DNA from: CAZART01 sp964487555
GTDB taxonomy: Bacteria; Bacteroidota; Rhodothermia; Rhodothermales; VXPQ01
Reading direction: 5' to 3'
Assembly: GCA_964487555.1 (NCBI GenBank)
Contig: CAZART010000005.1
Coordinates: 42,405-106,404, forward strand
DNA: 64,000 nucleotides
A model generated the notes under the pieces. That model was not told the origin of the DNA and ran no database searches. It was given only the letters and a program-made list of their open reading frames with translations. Below are positions 33,322 through 41,465 of this stretch, piece by piece. Positions within the stretch are counted from its first letter, which is position 1. Each line of letters opens with the position of its first letter. A program made the position numbers and the translations under genes.

Positions 33322-34185
33322 CTAATGCTCCTCTTCGCTACCGACGTTTAGCAGTCCAACGGTGATGTTGTCGTAGCCGCCTCTTTCTCTCGCAAGTGCT
33401 ATGAGTGCTGCACAGCCTGCGTCCATGTCGTTTGAGAGGATGATCTGAAGGATTTCGTCGTCCTGGACGAGATCGTAGAGGCCGTCGGTGCAAAGCATGA
33501 ATCGGTCGCCGGTACGAACCTGGAACGGTTCGGGCCAGGTGGCGACTTCGATTTCGGGCTCGGTGCCCAGCGCCCGGAGGAGCACGTGCTTCTCCGAGCT
33601 CCGTCTCGCCTCGGCTTCGCTCAGCAGTCCTCGTCGAACCATTTCGCCGGCAAGTGAGTGGTCCTCCGACATGACGGTTAGACGGCCGTCGCGGACCAAA
33701 TAAAGTCGACTGTCTCCGATGTGGGCAAGATGGGCATTGCGATCGTGCAGCACGATCGCCGTGCATGTGGTGCCCATTCCGTGATAGACCTCGCGGTCGA
33801 TTGCCGCATCGTGAACGGCCTTGTTCGCTGCAAAAAACGCCTCTTTAAGCGCCGCCGGGCCCGTCTGGTCGCTTCCGTAGTATGCACGGCTGACCGCCTC
33901 AACAGCAATGCGGCTGGCAATCTCCCCCGCTGCACGACCACCCACTCCATCCGCTACCAGAAAAAGGAATCCCTTGTCACGACGGTCCTCCGGATCGGCA
34001 GGACGGACGTAGTGCACGTAGTCTTCATTTACTTCTCTAACGCACCCGATGTCGCTCAGAACACTGATAGTGATGCCGCTTGTCGGCGTCGAAGGCCCCA
34101 TACTCGTAAAACTTGGCTCAACCGCCTCGAAATGCACGGTTCGAGCATCTTCGGGAATCTGCGACCGTGCCGATTTATCCTTCAA
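33322..34185 (-). CDS. PP2C-family serine/threonine phosphatase (Stp/PrpC-like)
   Basis: A 287-residue cytoplasmic PPM phosphatase. The five metal-binding and catalytic signatures are present in order: SDIGCVREVNEDY, LFLVADGVGGRAAGE, HIGDSRLYLVRDG, MLCTDGLYDLV and GGYDNITVGLL. About 40 residues precede the domain and start at ATG 34185. The domain is of the type that reverses Hanks-type Ser/Thr kinases, for instance in cell-wall or stress control, but no such kinase lies in the window. Whether the pre-domain region is all translated is less certain. It is followed downstream by the ThuA spacer and stands divergent from nothing recognisable. Confidence 0.92.
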   Translation of the reverse strand: MKDKSARSQIPEDARTVHFEAVEPSFTSMGPSTPTSGITISVLSDIGCVREVNEDYVHYVRPADPEDRRDKGFLFLVADGVGGRAAGEIASRIAVEAVSRAYYGSDQTGPAALKEAFFAANKAVHDAAIDREVYHGMGTTCTAIVLHDRNAHLAHIGDSRLYLVRDGRLTVMSEDHSLAGEMVRRGLLSEAEARRSSEKHVLLRALGTEPEIEVATWPEPFQVRTGDRFMLCTDGLYDLVQDDEILQIILSNDMDAGCAALIALARERGGYDNITVGLLNVGSEEEH

Positions 34186-34260
34186 TTCTCTGCTGCGGAG
34201 ATACCGATTGCATATCGGGCTCCGCGCGGTGCCGTTGTCATGACAGGCCCGTCATCGGAT

Positions 34261-34803
34261 TTACAACTCCAGACCCAGAAAAGCCGCGGCTTCTTCGTAG
34301 GATTGAAAGTTGAGGTCGAGTCCCTTCTTGCTCAAGTCGCCGGCGACGAGTACCACTTTGACCATACCTGCGTTGATGCCGGCAACCCTTCTTCCGGTAG
34401 CCCTGATCTTCAATTCAAAGAGGCCGACGCCGTAGTTATAGGTATATTCCCAGTTAAAGTCCACATTCCCGTCGCCGTTGGTGTCCACGCCTTCCGTCAG
34501 GGGAAGACCGACCCAGCGACCGTTGTTACCGAACTGGACGAAGGCTAGCACCGCTCCCGATGTCTCTACTTCTTCCGTGAGTTCGTCGATGGATACGGCA
34601 AAGCGCGCGATGTTGTCTTCGAATTGTACGTTGTTGTCACTGAAGGCGAACGTGAACTCAGCCACGTTCGCGTTACCCTGCGGACCGGTCAAACCGGCCG
34701 GTCCGGGCGTTCCGGGGGGGCCTGGAGGTCCATCTGGGCCGACGGGACCTTCACAGGCCGCAATGACAAGTACTAGTGCGAGTGAAAGATAGCGTCTCAT
34801 CAA
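34261..34803 (-). CDS. Lipoprotein with a collagen-like Gly-X-Y segment
   Basis: A 180-residue lipoprotein: the signal peptide MMRRYLSLALVLVIAAC has its lipobox Cys about residue 17. Directly after it lie nine Gly-X-Y triplets (GPVGPDGPPGPPGTPGPAGL and on), the pattern of the collagen triple helix and enough for a short trimeric stem. The C-terminal 130 residues form a beta-rich globular part containing DTNGDGNVDFNWEY, a calcium-binding-like DxNxDGxxD loop. The whole resembles the small surface collagen-like lipoproteins of Bacteroidota. It is immediately downstream of another lipoprotein on the same strand (38-bp gap), perhaps one operon. Function unknown. Confidence 0.85.
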   Translation of the reverse strand: MMRRYLSLALVLVIAACEGPVGPDGPPGPPGTPGPAGLTGPQGNANVAEFTFAFSDNNVQFEDNIARFAVSIDELTEEVETSGAVLAFVQFGNNGRWVGLPLTEGVDTNGDGNVDFNWEYTYNYGVGLFELKIRATGRRVAGINAGMVKVVLVAGDLSKKGLDLNFQSYEEAAAFLGLEL

Positions 34804-34840
34804 ATTCTCGTCTCGTGGATGAAATGGTTTCGCGGACGAA

Positions 34841-35236
34841 CTATTGCTTCCTGACAGTTATGGAAAAGGATTCAATGCCGCCCCCGCTCATGTTGCCTGT
34901 AATCGTCTCGTCATCTCCGGCAAGCGTGCCGGTGTAATTCAGCGGTCCGAGCTCGGTAGAGATGTTCATGGCCACCTCCGGATAGTTGTGGGTACCGTTA
35001 ATGACCATGGCGTAGCTCCTGTCGAACGACAGCGTGCCCGCGCCCGATACGATTTGGCTGTTCTCGGTCAATTGCATACTGATCGTGAGAGAGACGCCGC
35101 TAACGACGGCTGTTCCTGCCCACGACCCGCTGACCTTCGGGTCGGCATCCGGTTCGTTGGAGTCGCACGCCGTCATACTTACAGACAGCGCGATCAAAAG
35201 AGTGATGACGAGATGTCTTGAAGATAGGTGTAGCAT
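34841..35236 (-). CDS. Hypothetical lipoprotein
   Basis: A 131-residue lipoprotein with signal peptide LVITLLIALSVSMTAC, lipobox Cys about residue 24. The mature region is rich in Ser, Thr and Gly and built of beta strands (SGSWAGTAVVSGVSLTISMQ, LTENSQIVSGAGTLSF, and GTLAGDDETITGNMSGGG). It resembles small lipocalin-like or SH3-like beta barrels of unknown role, but I do not recognise a named family. I start it at ATG 35236 since the longer frame (to 35302) adds a low-complexity leader. It precedes the collagen-like lipoprotein on the same strand. Confidence 0.75.
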   Translation of the reverse strand: MLHLSSRHLVITLLIALSVSMTACDSNEPDADPKVSGSWAGTAVVSGVSLTISMQLTENSQIVSGAGTLSFDRSYAMVINGTHNYPEVAMNISTELGPLNYTGTLAGDDETITGNMSGGGIESFSITVRKQ

Positions 35237-35426
35237 GGTCGTAGCCTTACTTTGGTTTTTGGTTGAAGTAGTGGATCGTCGAAGTGTCGAATCTGTTTTC
35301 ACTCATAATGACGAGAATCTGCTGCGAATCGGATCACGAGTATGAAAAAAGGCTTGAGATCGGCGTGAGAACGGCCCAGGCAGGTATCCGGATGGGCTCT
35401 CGTAGTCGGCGTGGTAGAACGATACC

Positions 35427-35840
35427 ATGAAGAATCGCTCCATCGTCCTGGACACGAACGTGTTTGTGGCGGCCGCATTCGACGCCTCGACTTCATCAGG
35501 CCGCATCATCGACGCGGCCCGCGGGGGCCGGCTGCGCCTGGTCTGGACGGAAGGCACGAGGCAGGAGAACGAGCGCGTTCTCCGCAAAATCCCGCCGATT
35601 GACTGGGAGCCGTTCGGAGATCTTTTTGCCGAAGAGGGGAGGTTCGATGGGGAACTGGATGAGGCCGGCGTCTCCTATATCCCCGATCCCACCGACCGGA
35701 AATTCGCTGCGCTGGCCGAAGCGATGGGCGCCTCGCTGATCTCGAACGACGATCACCTTCTCGATCAGCGCGACAGGGGAAAAACCCCGATATTGACGCC
35801 GTCCGAGTTCTGGAATCGTTTTGGAGATGAACTTTCATGA
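35427..35840 (+). CDS. PIN-domain putative toxin/RNase
   Basis: A 137-residue PIN-fold ribonuclease-like protein. It opens SIVLDTNVFVAAAFD, with the first catalytic Asp, and has TRQENERVLRKIP, DPTDRKFAALAEAMGASLIS and NDDHLL, giving the acidic cluster expected for PIN RNases. The arrangement fits the stand-alone putative toxin-antitoxin PIN class rather than a classic VapC pair: no antitoxin-like small gene is upstream, where a 190-bp spacer follows the lipoprotein gene. The stop codon overlaps the ATG of the next open frame by 4 bp (ATGA), so the gene is likely cotranscribed with the oxidoreductases after it. Confidence 0.8.
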   Translation: MKNRSIVLDTNVFVAAAFDASTSSGRIIDAARGGRLRLVWTEGTRQENERVLRKIPPIDWEPFGDLFAEEGRFDGELDEAGVSYIPDPTDRKFAALAEAMGASLISNDDHLLDQRDRGKTPILTPSEFWNRFGDELS

Positions 35841-35860
35841 AAGAAATGGAAGGTCGAGAA

Positions 35861-37321
35861 ATGCTATTCGATGACGCACCCGTGTCGCGGCGATCGTTTC
35901 TTCAGGCAGGAGCGGTGGCGTTCGGGGGTGCTGTCGTCGTGCCGCGACACGTGCTGGGCGGAGTGGGATTCACGCCCCCGAGCGACCTTCTGACGCTTGC
36001 CCACATCGGCGTCGGTTCACAGGGTTTGCGCGTGATGATGGACCTTCTGCAGCAGGAAACCGTGCGCGTCGTCGCCGTTTGCGACGTCAATGAAGGTTCG
36101 GGTGATTACGTGGAATGGGGCGATGGCGAGCTTATGGGGAAGGCGCAGGCGCTCATCGGCGACGACTCGTGGGCGGCAACATTTCCGGGGGCGTGGGCGG
36201 GCCTGGCTGCGGCGCGAGACATCGTGGAACGCTACAATGCGAGCAAGGGCCGGCCGCACACGTGTGCGACGTTCATCGATTTTCGAGAGCTGCTCGCCGG
36301 TCAAGAGGTCGATGCCGTGGTGATCGGGACGCCGGACCATCTGCACGCACCGATTGCGGTCGCGGCGATGCGCGAAGGCAAGCACGTCTTTGACCAGAAA
36401 CCCATGGCTCACACCGTTCACGAAGCCCGCCGGATGGCCGAAGTCGCCGCCGAAACGGGTGTGGCTACGCAGGTCGCGACCGGCAATTCCGCTTCGGAAG
36501 CCACCCGAGCGCTCACCGAATGGGTGGCAGCGGGCGCAATCGGGCCCGTACGAGAAGTGCACAACTGGTCCAGTCGCCCATTCTGGCCGCAAGGCATCGC
36601 GACGCCTACCGAGGAAGAGGCCATGCCCGACCATCTCCACTGGGATCTCTGGTTGGGTCCGGCGCGGGCGCGCCCCTACCATTCCGCGTATCAACCCTTC
36701 ATCTGGCGTGGATGGTATGATTTCGGCACCAGTTCCATCGGCGACATGGGCTGCTACAGCTTCGATACCCTCTTTCGCGTGCTCGATCTCGATGCCCCGT
36801 CGCAGATCGAAGCCAGTTCGACGCCGGTTTTCCCCGATTCGTACCCGCTTGCTTCGGTCGTCCATTTCCATTTCCCCGAGCGTAACGGCAGGCCGCCGGT
36901 CGTCGTCCATTGGTACGACGCCGGTATCAAGCCGCCGGCTCCGGAGGAGCTCGACGGCCGGGGGCTTCCGAATGAGGGGATGCTGCTGGTGGGCGACCGC
37001 GCCAAGATTCTGAGCGGGTTCAACGGCTCGAATCCGCGCCTCATCCCCGAATCCGCAATGGACGCGTTCGAGCCGCCGCCCAAAACGCTGCCCCGATCCA
37101 TCGGACACTACGAAGAATGGATCGAGGCGTGCAAAGGCGGATCGCCGCCGGGCGCCCGTTTCGGGTTTGCAGGTCCGGTTACCGAAACGATCATCCTGGG
37201 CAACATCGCCGTTCGATCGGGCGAGACCGTCCACTGGGATGCCGGCAGCGGGAAGATCACTACGCCCGTCGCGGCCAACGAGCTGCTGCATGCAGAGTAC
37301 CGCGACGGTTGGACCGTTTAA
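35861..37321 (+). CDS. Gfo/Idh/MocA family oxidoreductase, Tat-exported
   Basis: A 486-residue NAD(P)-dependent dehydrogenase of the glucose-fructose oxidoreductase family. The N-terminus has a twin-arginine signal (VSRRSFLQAGAVAFGGAVVV), placing it in the periplasm. The Rossmann fold starts LAHIGVGSQGLRVMM, with DAVVIGTPDHLHAPIAVAAM and the catalytic EKP-like motif as DQKPMAHTV. C-terminal GFO domain features are GPVREVHNWSSRPFWPQG and SIGDMGCYSFDTLFRV. Start: ATG 35861 has a GGAAGG 7 nt upstream; ATG 35837, which overlaps the PIN stop, is the alternative. It is followed by an isomerase and a second oxidoreductase on the same strand, so this is a sugar-modifying cluster. Confidence 0.9.
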   Translation: MLFDDAPVSRRSFLQAGAVAFGGAVVVPRHVLGGVGFTPPSDLLTLAHIGVGSQGLRVMMDLLQQETVRVVAVCDVNEGSGDYVEWGDGELMGKAQALIGDDSWAATFPGAWAGLAAARDIVERYNASKGRPHTCATFIDFRELLAGQEVDAVVIGTPDHLHAPIAVAAMREGKHVFDQKPMAHTVHEARRMAEVAAETGVATQVATGNSASEATRALTEWVAAGAIGPVREVHNWSSRPFWPQGIATPTEEEAMPDHLHWDLWLGPARARPYHSAYQPFIWRGWYDFGTSSIGDMGCYSFDTLFRVLDLDAPSQIEASSTPVFPDSYPLASVVHFHFPERNGRPPVVVHWYDAGIKPPAPEELDGRGLPNEGMLLVGDRAKILSGFNGSNPRLIPESAMDAFEPPPKTLPRSIGHYEEWIEACKGGSPPGARFGFAGPVTETIILGNIAVRSGETVHWDAGSGKITTPVAANELLHAEYRDGWTV

Positions 37322-37340
37322 TCATCATCATGATAGAAAT

Positions 37341-38270
37341 ATGACATCGTTCAATCGACGCCATTTCCTCACGACGACGGCGGCTGCCGTGGCGGGTCTG
37401 GGTCTGCAATCGGAACCTTCGCATCGTTCGGCGGCCGCCGATCCGTTGTTCAAGATTTCGCTGGCTGAATGGTCGCTGAATCGGGCCATTTTTTCGGAGA
37501 AGATGGATCATCTGGACTTCGCCGCATTCACTCGCGAACAGGGCATAGACGCCGTCGAATACGTCAATCAGTTCTTCATGGATAAGGCGACCGACACCGC
37601 CTATCTGCAGGAGATGAAGCAGCGCGCGGAGGATGCGGGCGTACGGAGTCTGCTGATCATGTGCGACCGTGAAGGGGCGCTCGGGCATCCCGACGAGAAG
37701 GAACGCTTGCAGGCGGTGGAGAACCACAAGAAGTGGGTGGATGCGGCTGCTTTTCTCGGATGTCACTCCATTCGCGTTAACGGATATTCGCCGGACGTGG
37801 AAGACTTTCGCGAATCGATGGGGCTCGTCGCCGACGGGCTTCGCCGGATGTGCGAATATGCCGACGGTCACGGGCTTAATGTTTTGATCGAAAATCACGG
37901 CGGCTTTTCCAGCAACGGCGCCTGGCTCGCCGGCGTGATGGAACTGGCCGACCATCCGCGCGCCGGCACGATGCCCGATTTCGGCAATTTTCGCATCAAC
38001 GACGATGCGTCGTACGACTCCTACTTCGGGGTCATGCAACTGATGCCGTACGCATCCGCCGTCAGCGTGAAGCCCACCGTGCGGGACGCGGAGGGGAATC
38101 AGCATCCCCTCGACTACGTCCGCATGATGCGGATCGTTTTGGACGCCGGCTACCGTGGATATGCCGGCATCGAACACGGCCGCGAAGGGGAAGAAGCCGC
38201 CTCGATCCGGGAGGTTAAGGCTCGACTCGAGGAAGCCAGGACCGTTCTTCAAGATCAATACACGTCGTAA
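37341..38270 (+). CDS. Sugar phosphate isomerase/epimerase family TIM-barrel protein, Tat-exported
   Basis: A 309-residue xylose-isomerase-like barrel with Tat signal MTSFNRRHFLTTTAAAVAGL. The barrel opens KISLAEWSLNRAIFSEK and contains GIDAVEYVNQFF, LIMCDREGALG, HSIRVNGYSP, LNVLIENHGGFSSNG (metal Glu), AGTMPDFGNFRI (metal Asp) and GYAGIEHGREGEE. It has the same fold and export type as the protein at 5173, but the sequences differ clearly. Located 19 bp after the Gfo/Idh/MocA gene and 20 bp before another, it very probably acts on the same sugar acid or keto-sugar as they do. Substrate unknown. Confidence 0.88.
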   Translation: MTSFNRRHFLTTTAAAVAGLGLQSEPSHRSAAADPLFKISLAEWSLNRAIFSEKMDHLDFAAFTREQGIDAVEYVNQFFMDKATDTAYLQEMKQRAEDAGVRSLLIMCDREGALGHPDEKERLQAVENHKKWVDAAAFLGCHSIRVNGYSPDVEDFRESMGLVADGLRRMCEYADGHGLNVLIENHGGFSSNGAWLAGVMELADHPRAGTMPDFGNFRINDDASYDSYFGVMQLMPYASAVSVKPTVRDAEGNQHPLDYVRMMRIVLDAGYRGYAGIEHGREGEEAASIREVKARLEEARTVLQDQYTS

Positions 38271-38290
38271 GAATCCGTCCACGTCGTACT

Positions 38291-39340
38291 ATGTCGAAAG
38301 TCTGGCGCGTAGGGGTTCTGGGACTCGGCCACTGGTACTCGGCATACGGACTTGCGCGGGCGCTGCCCGAGTATCCGAAAGCGGAGCTCGTCGCGGCGGC
38401 GTGGCACGACGCGTCGCAGCTCGACGAGTTCTGTGAGACGTTTGGTATTGCCGGTAGTGTCGAGTATGAAGCGGTGTTGAGGCGCGACGACGTCGACATC
38501 GTGCATCTGGCCCCGCCGGTTTCTGAGATGAGCGACCTTGCGATCCGGGCCGCGCGTGCGGGGAAGCACATCATTCTGGGCAAGCCCATGGCGATGACAC
38601 TCGCCGAAGCGGATCGCATCGTCGAAGCCGTGGAGGAGGCGGGCGTCGTTTGCATTCCCTTTCAGGCGATCACGCGCTTTCGGTATGCGGATCTTCGCGA
38701 TCGGATCGCGAGGGGGGAAATCGGCGAGGTGGCCGTGCTGCACGGCACGGCCCGGTGGTCGATCGCCGAGGACTGGTATCGCTCCGGCTCGCCCGGCTGG
38801 TTTGTCGATCCGTCAAAAGTGCCGGGTGGCGCGCTGATCGACGAGGGGATCTACTGGATCGATTTGTTCGGATGGCTGGCGGGCAGCACCGTCGCCGAGG
38901 TGCAGGCGAGGACGGCGAACCTCGTGCACCGGGATCTCGGCGTGGAGGATTGGGGCCAGGCCACGTTCGTGTATGAGAACGGAATCATAGCGACGCTTGA
39001 AGGGTCCTGGACAATCAATGCCCCGCGCGCGACGGGGCCGTCGCCGAAACAGAACAGTGTCGTTCGGCTGGAGGTCGTTGGGACCGAAGGAGAAATCGCC
39101 GATCAGTGGTTCCGCGATCCCGGCCGCTACGTGCTGCGCGCCGGCGCTGCAGACTGGGCCTTCGAGCGATCGTCGAGCGCCCCGTTCGCGCCGCCGACCC
39201 CGATGCCGCTTGCGCATCTCATCGAATGCCTCGAGACCGACACGGCGCCCATCGCGGGAGTGCGCGACGCCCGAGAAGCGTTCGCCGCGGCTATGGTGGC
39301 GTACGAGTCAGCACGACAGGGGCGCAGCGTGCGGCCGTAG
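38291..39340 (+). CDS. Gfo/Idh/MocA family oxidoreductase (cytoplasmic)
   Basis: A 349-residue dehydrogenase without signal sequence. The Rossmann fold starts VWRVGVLGLGHWYSAYG, followed by VDIVHLAPPVSEM and GKHIILGKPMAMTLAEADR, the substrate-binding loop of the family (GKP in place of EKP). The C-terminal domain has GEIGEVAVLHGTARWSIAED, GGALIDEGIYWIDLFGWLAG and LEGSWTINAPR. It is the third gene of the block starting at 35861. Being cytoplasmic, it may act after the exported oxidoreductase and isomerase, on an imported product. Cofactor preference is not readable. Confidence 0.9.
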   Translation: MSKVWRVGVLGLGHWYSAYGLARALPEYPKAELVAAAWHDASQLDEFCETFGIAGSVEYEAVLRRDDVDIVHLAPPVSEMSDLAIRAARAGKHIILGKPMAMTLAEADRIVEAVEEAGVVCIPFQAITRFRYADLRDRIARGEIGEVAVLHGTARWSIAEDWYRSGSPGWFVDPSKVPGGALIDEGIYWIDLFGWLAGSTVAEVQARTANLVHRDLGVEDWGQATFVYENGIIATLEGSWTINAPRATGPSPKQNSVVRLEVVGTEGEIADQWFRDPGRYVLRAGAADWAFERSSSAPFAPPTPMPLAHLIECLETDTAPIAGVRDAREAFAAAMVAYESARQGRSVRP

Positions 39341-39400
39341 GCGCCGGAGCTGCGCCCGACGGATCTCGCAAAGAGGCGCGCCTCGCTGGGGGACGAATGT

Positions 39401-40162
39401 TCAGCCCGCCGTAATTCGATCGATCTCGGACTCCGGATCGCCGCGCCACTCCGCAATCTGTCGAATGATATGCCGGCGTACGGTTGACGCGAGTGCGGCC
39501 GCTTCGCTTCGGGACAGATCGGCCGTCTCGATAGGCGGGAAGACGTGGATGCGGACGATCGTCGTATCGCCAAAAAGCCAGCTGTCCTTGGGGAGTGCGT
39601 CGCGCGTCCCGTCAACGGCGATGGGAAGCACCGGCAGTCCTTCTTTAATGGCAAGCCGGAAGGCGCCGTCGCTGAAGGGGCCCACGCGTCCGTCGCGGGA
39701 GCGGGTGCCTTCCGGGAAGATGATGACGGAGCAGCGCTTCTGAAGGTAATCGCGGGCTCGGAAAAGGGCAGCGGCGCCGCTGCGTGGATTTTTGCGCTCC
39801 AGCTCGATGTCGCCGGCCAGCCGCATCATCCACCCCACAAAGGGGATCTTAAAGAGCTCCGTCTTCGCAATCCACTTCATCTCCCAGGGCAGACAGCTGA
39901 GGACCGGAATATCCGCCAGCGACTGATGATTGGTGATGACGACGTATGGGCGCCGGGGGTCCGTCAGGCGGTGGCCCGTGATCTCGACTTGCCATGCCGG
40001 ATTTACTCGAGTGATGGCGCAGCCGAGCCGCCTAAAATAATAGCCGGTTCGATACCGCGCCGGATCGCGATCGAACAGCCGGACCAGTGCCAGGAACGGA
40101 ACCCAGCCGATTATCAGGGCGGAGAGGGCGGTCCACAGCCAGAGAGATCGCAGCATCAACAA
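39401..40162 (-). CDS. plsC: 1-acyl-sn-glycerol-3-phosphate acyltransferase (PlsC family)
   Basis: A 253-residue acyltransferase that adds the second acyl chain to lysophosphatidate, the step before CDP-diacylglycerol formation in phospholipid synthesis. The catalytic motif I is NHQSLAD (NHxxxxD), motif II is about KTELFKIPFVGWMMR, motif III is FPEGTRSRDGRVG and motif IV is VLPIAVDG. An N-terminal membrane helix (SLWLWTALSALIIGWVPFLA) is present. It is convergent with the oxidoreductase gene ending at 39340. ATG at 40162 or 40156 (MLMLRS or MLRS) are both possible. Confidence 0.9.
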   Translation of the reverse strand: MLMLRSLWLWTALSALIIGWVPFLALVRLFDRDPARYRTGYYFRRLGCAITRVNPAWQVEITGHRLTDPRRPYVVITNHQSLADIPVLSCLPWEMKWIAKTELFKIPFVGWMMRLAGDIELERKNPRSGAAALFRARDYLQKRCSVIIFPEGTRSRDGRVGPFSDGAFRLAIKEGLPVLPIAVDGTRDALPKDSWLFGDTTIVRIHVFPPIETADLSRSEAAALASTVRRHIIRQIAEWRGDPESEIDRITAG

Positions 40163-40226
40163 CTAAGCAGCGTGGGCAAGCGTTCGTGAGTGGATCTGTG
40201 GGGGCGTAAACTAAGGAATGCGTGCC

Positions 40227-41333
40227 CTACATCCAGCCCCGGCGGCGGAAGAATGCATACATGCTCAGCGCCACCACCCCCATGATGCCCAGGGCCAGCG
40301 GATAGCCGTAATACCATTCAAGCTCCGGCATGTTGAGTGGAGATGCGTCCGTGTCGAAGTTCATGCCGTAGAGACCCGCGATGAACGTGAGCGGCAAGAA
40401 GAACGTGGCGATCACCGCCAGGACCTTCATGATTTCGTTCATCCGAAACGAGAGTGCAGAGACGTGCAAATCCGTCAGCGAAGCGAGTACCTCGCGCGCC
40501 GACTCAATGATCTCCACCGTGCGGACGGTGTGGTCGTAGACGTCGCGCAGAAACAGGTTCATTTCCGGAGAAATAAACGGAAGCTCACTCCGCTGCAGCG
40601 CCGACACCACGTCGCGAAGCGGCCAGATCGACCTCCGAAGACGCACGACACTTCGACGACACAGATTGATCTCCTGCATCATGTCGGGATGCGGGTTCGT
40701 CGTCACGTCATCCTCAAGTTGCTCGATGTGCTCGCCGAGACTCTCCAGGATGACCATGTAATGATCAACGATGATGTCGATCAAGGAATAGGCGAGAAAA
40801 TCCGCGCCGGAGGAGCGTAATCGGCCGCGATGCTCCCGAAGTCGCGTACGGACCGGCTCGAAGGCATCCCCCTCTATCGATTCCTGGAAGGAAATGAGAA
40901 ATCCGTGCCCGAACACGAGGCTTACCTGCTCGTCCTGAAGCGCGGCCGTCTCGCGATCATAGTGCATCATCTGCAGGACTACGTAGACGTAGTTCGGGTA
41001 TTCCTCCAGTTTCGGCCGCTGTTTGGTGCTCACGATGTCTTCGAGTGTAAGCGGATGGATGTCGAGCAGCGCACCCAACCGACTGATCAGTTCCGTATCG
41101 TGTACACCATCGACGTTGATCCAGGTGACCGTATCCTGCTTTAGATAAGCGGCGCACTCTTCCGCGCGCTCCACATCCCGCTCGTCGAAGTGGTGGGCGT
41201 CGAAGTCAATGACGCGGATTTTGACGGGCCCGGCCGGTTCGGCACCGCCATAGACGAGCGTTCCGGGGGCCAGGCCCTTCTTCTGTTTATGGAAGTTCAG
41301 GCGCTTCCCGAGCTGGGAGAAGTTCGTCCGCAT
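40227..41333 (-). CDS. corA: Magnesium/cobalt transporter CorA
   Basis: A 368-residue CorA-type divalent cation channel. A long cytoplasmic N-terminal domain (KIRVIDFDAHHFDERDVER, WINVDGVHDTELI, LIDIHPLTLEDI-type segment) leads to a stalk helix and two C-terminal transmembrane helices. The selectivity motif is YGMN in FIAGLYGMNF and the final helix is YPLALGIMGVVALSMYAFF. I start it at ATG 41333: the frame runs to 41420, but the extension is not CorA-like. The gene follows, on the minus strand, a 30-bp element (41373-41402) that recurs upstream of the cupin gene. Confidence 0.93.
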   Translation of the reverse strand: MRTNFSQLGKRLNFHKQKKGLAPGTLVYGGAEPAGPVKIRVIDFDAHHFDERDVERAEECAAYLKQDTVTWINVDGVHDTELISRLGALLDIHPLTLEDIVSTKQRPKLEEYPNYVYVVLQMMHYDRETAALQDEQVSLVFGHGFLISFQESIEGDAFEPVRTRLREHRGRLRSSGADFLAYSLIDIIVDHYMVILESLGEHIEQLEDDVTTNPHPDMMQEINLCRRSVVRLRRSIWPLRDVVSALQRSELPFISPEMNLFLRDVYDHTVRTVEIIESAREVLASLTDLHVSALSFRMNEIMKVLAVIATFFLPLTFIAGLYGMNFDTDASPLNMPELEWYYGYPLALGIMGVVALSMYAFFRRRGWM

Positions 41334-41372
41334 GATGGATAAAAGTCGAAGGGTGGTGATCCACTGTGCGCA

Positions 41373-41402
41373 AGTATACGGGACGCCCGACATCGAATGC
41401 AC
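41373..41402 (-). promoter_or_regulatory. 30-bp conserved motif upstream of corA, copy A
   Basis: The plus-strand sequence AGTATACGGGACGCCCGACA followed by TCGAATGCAC lies 39 bp upstream of the corA start on the minus strand. It agrees with copy B at 44885-44914 in 27 of 30 positions, and both stand at nearly the same distance from a start codon. On the minus strand it includes TATACT, which could serve as a -10 element. It is a candidate shared promoter or operator. Confidence 0.5.
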
Positions 41403-41465
41403 ACCGCTTGGAGAAGACACGAATCAACTTCATCTCCCGGCGCAGACATCCGAGGACGGAAAGGT

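Noticed and set aside
36017..37291. 424-codon open frame antisense to the Gfo/Idh/MocA gene
   Set aside because: Same reason: shadow of a GC-rich gene with a well-supported plus-strand protein.
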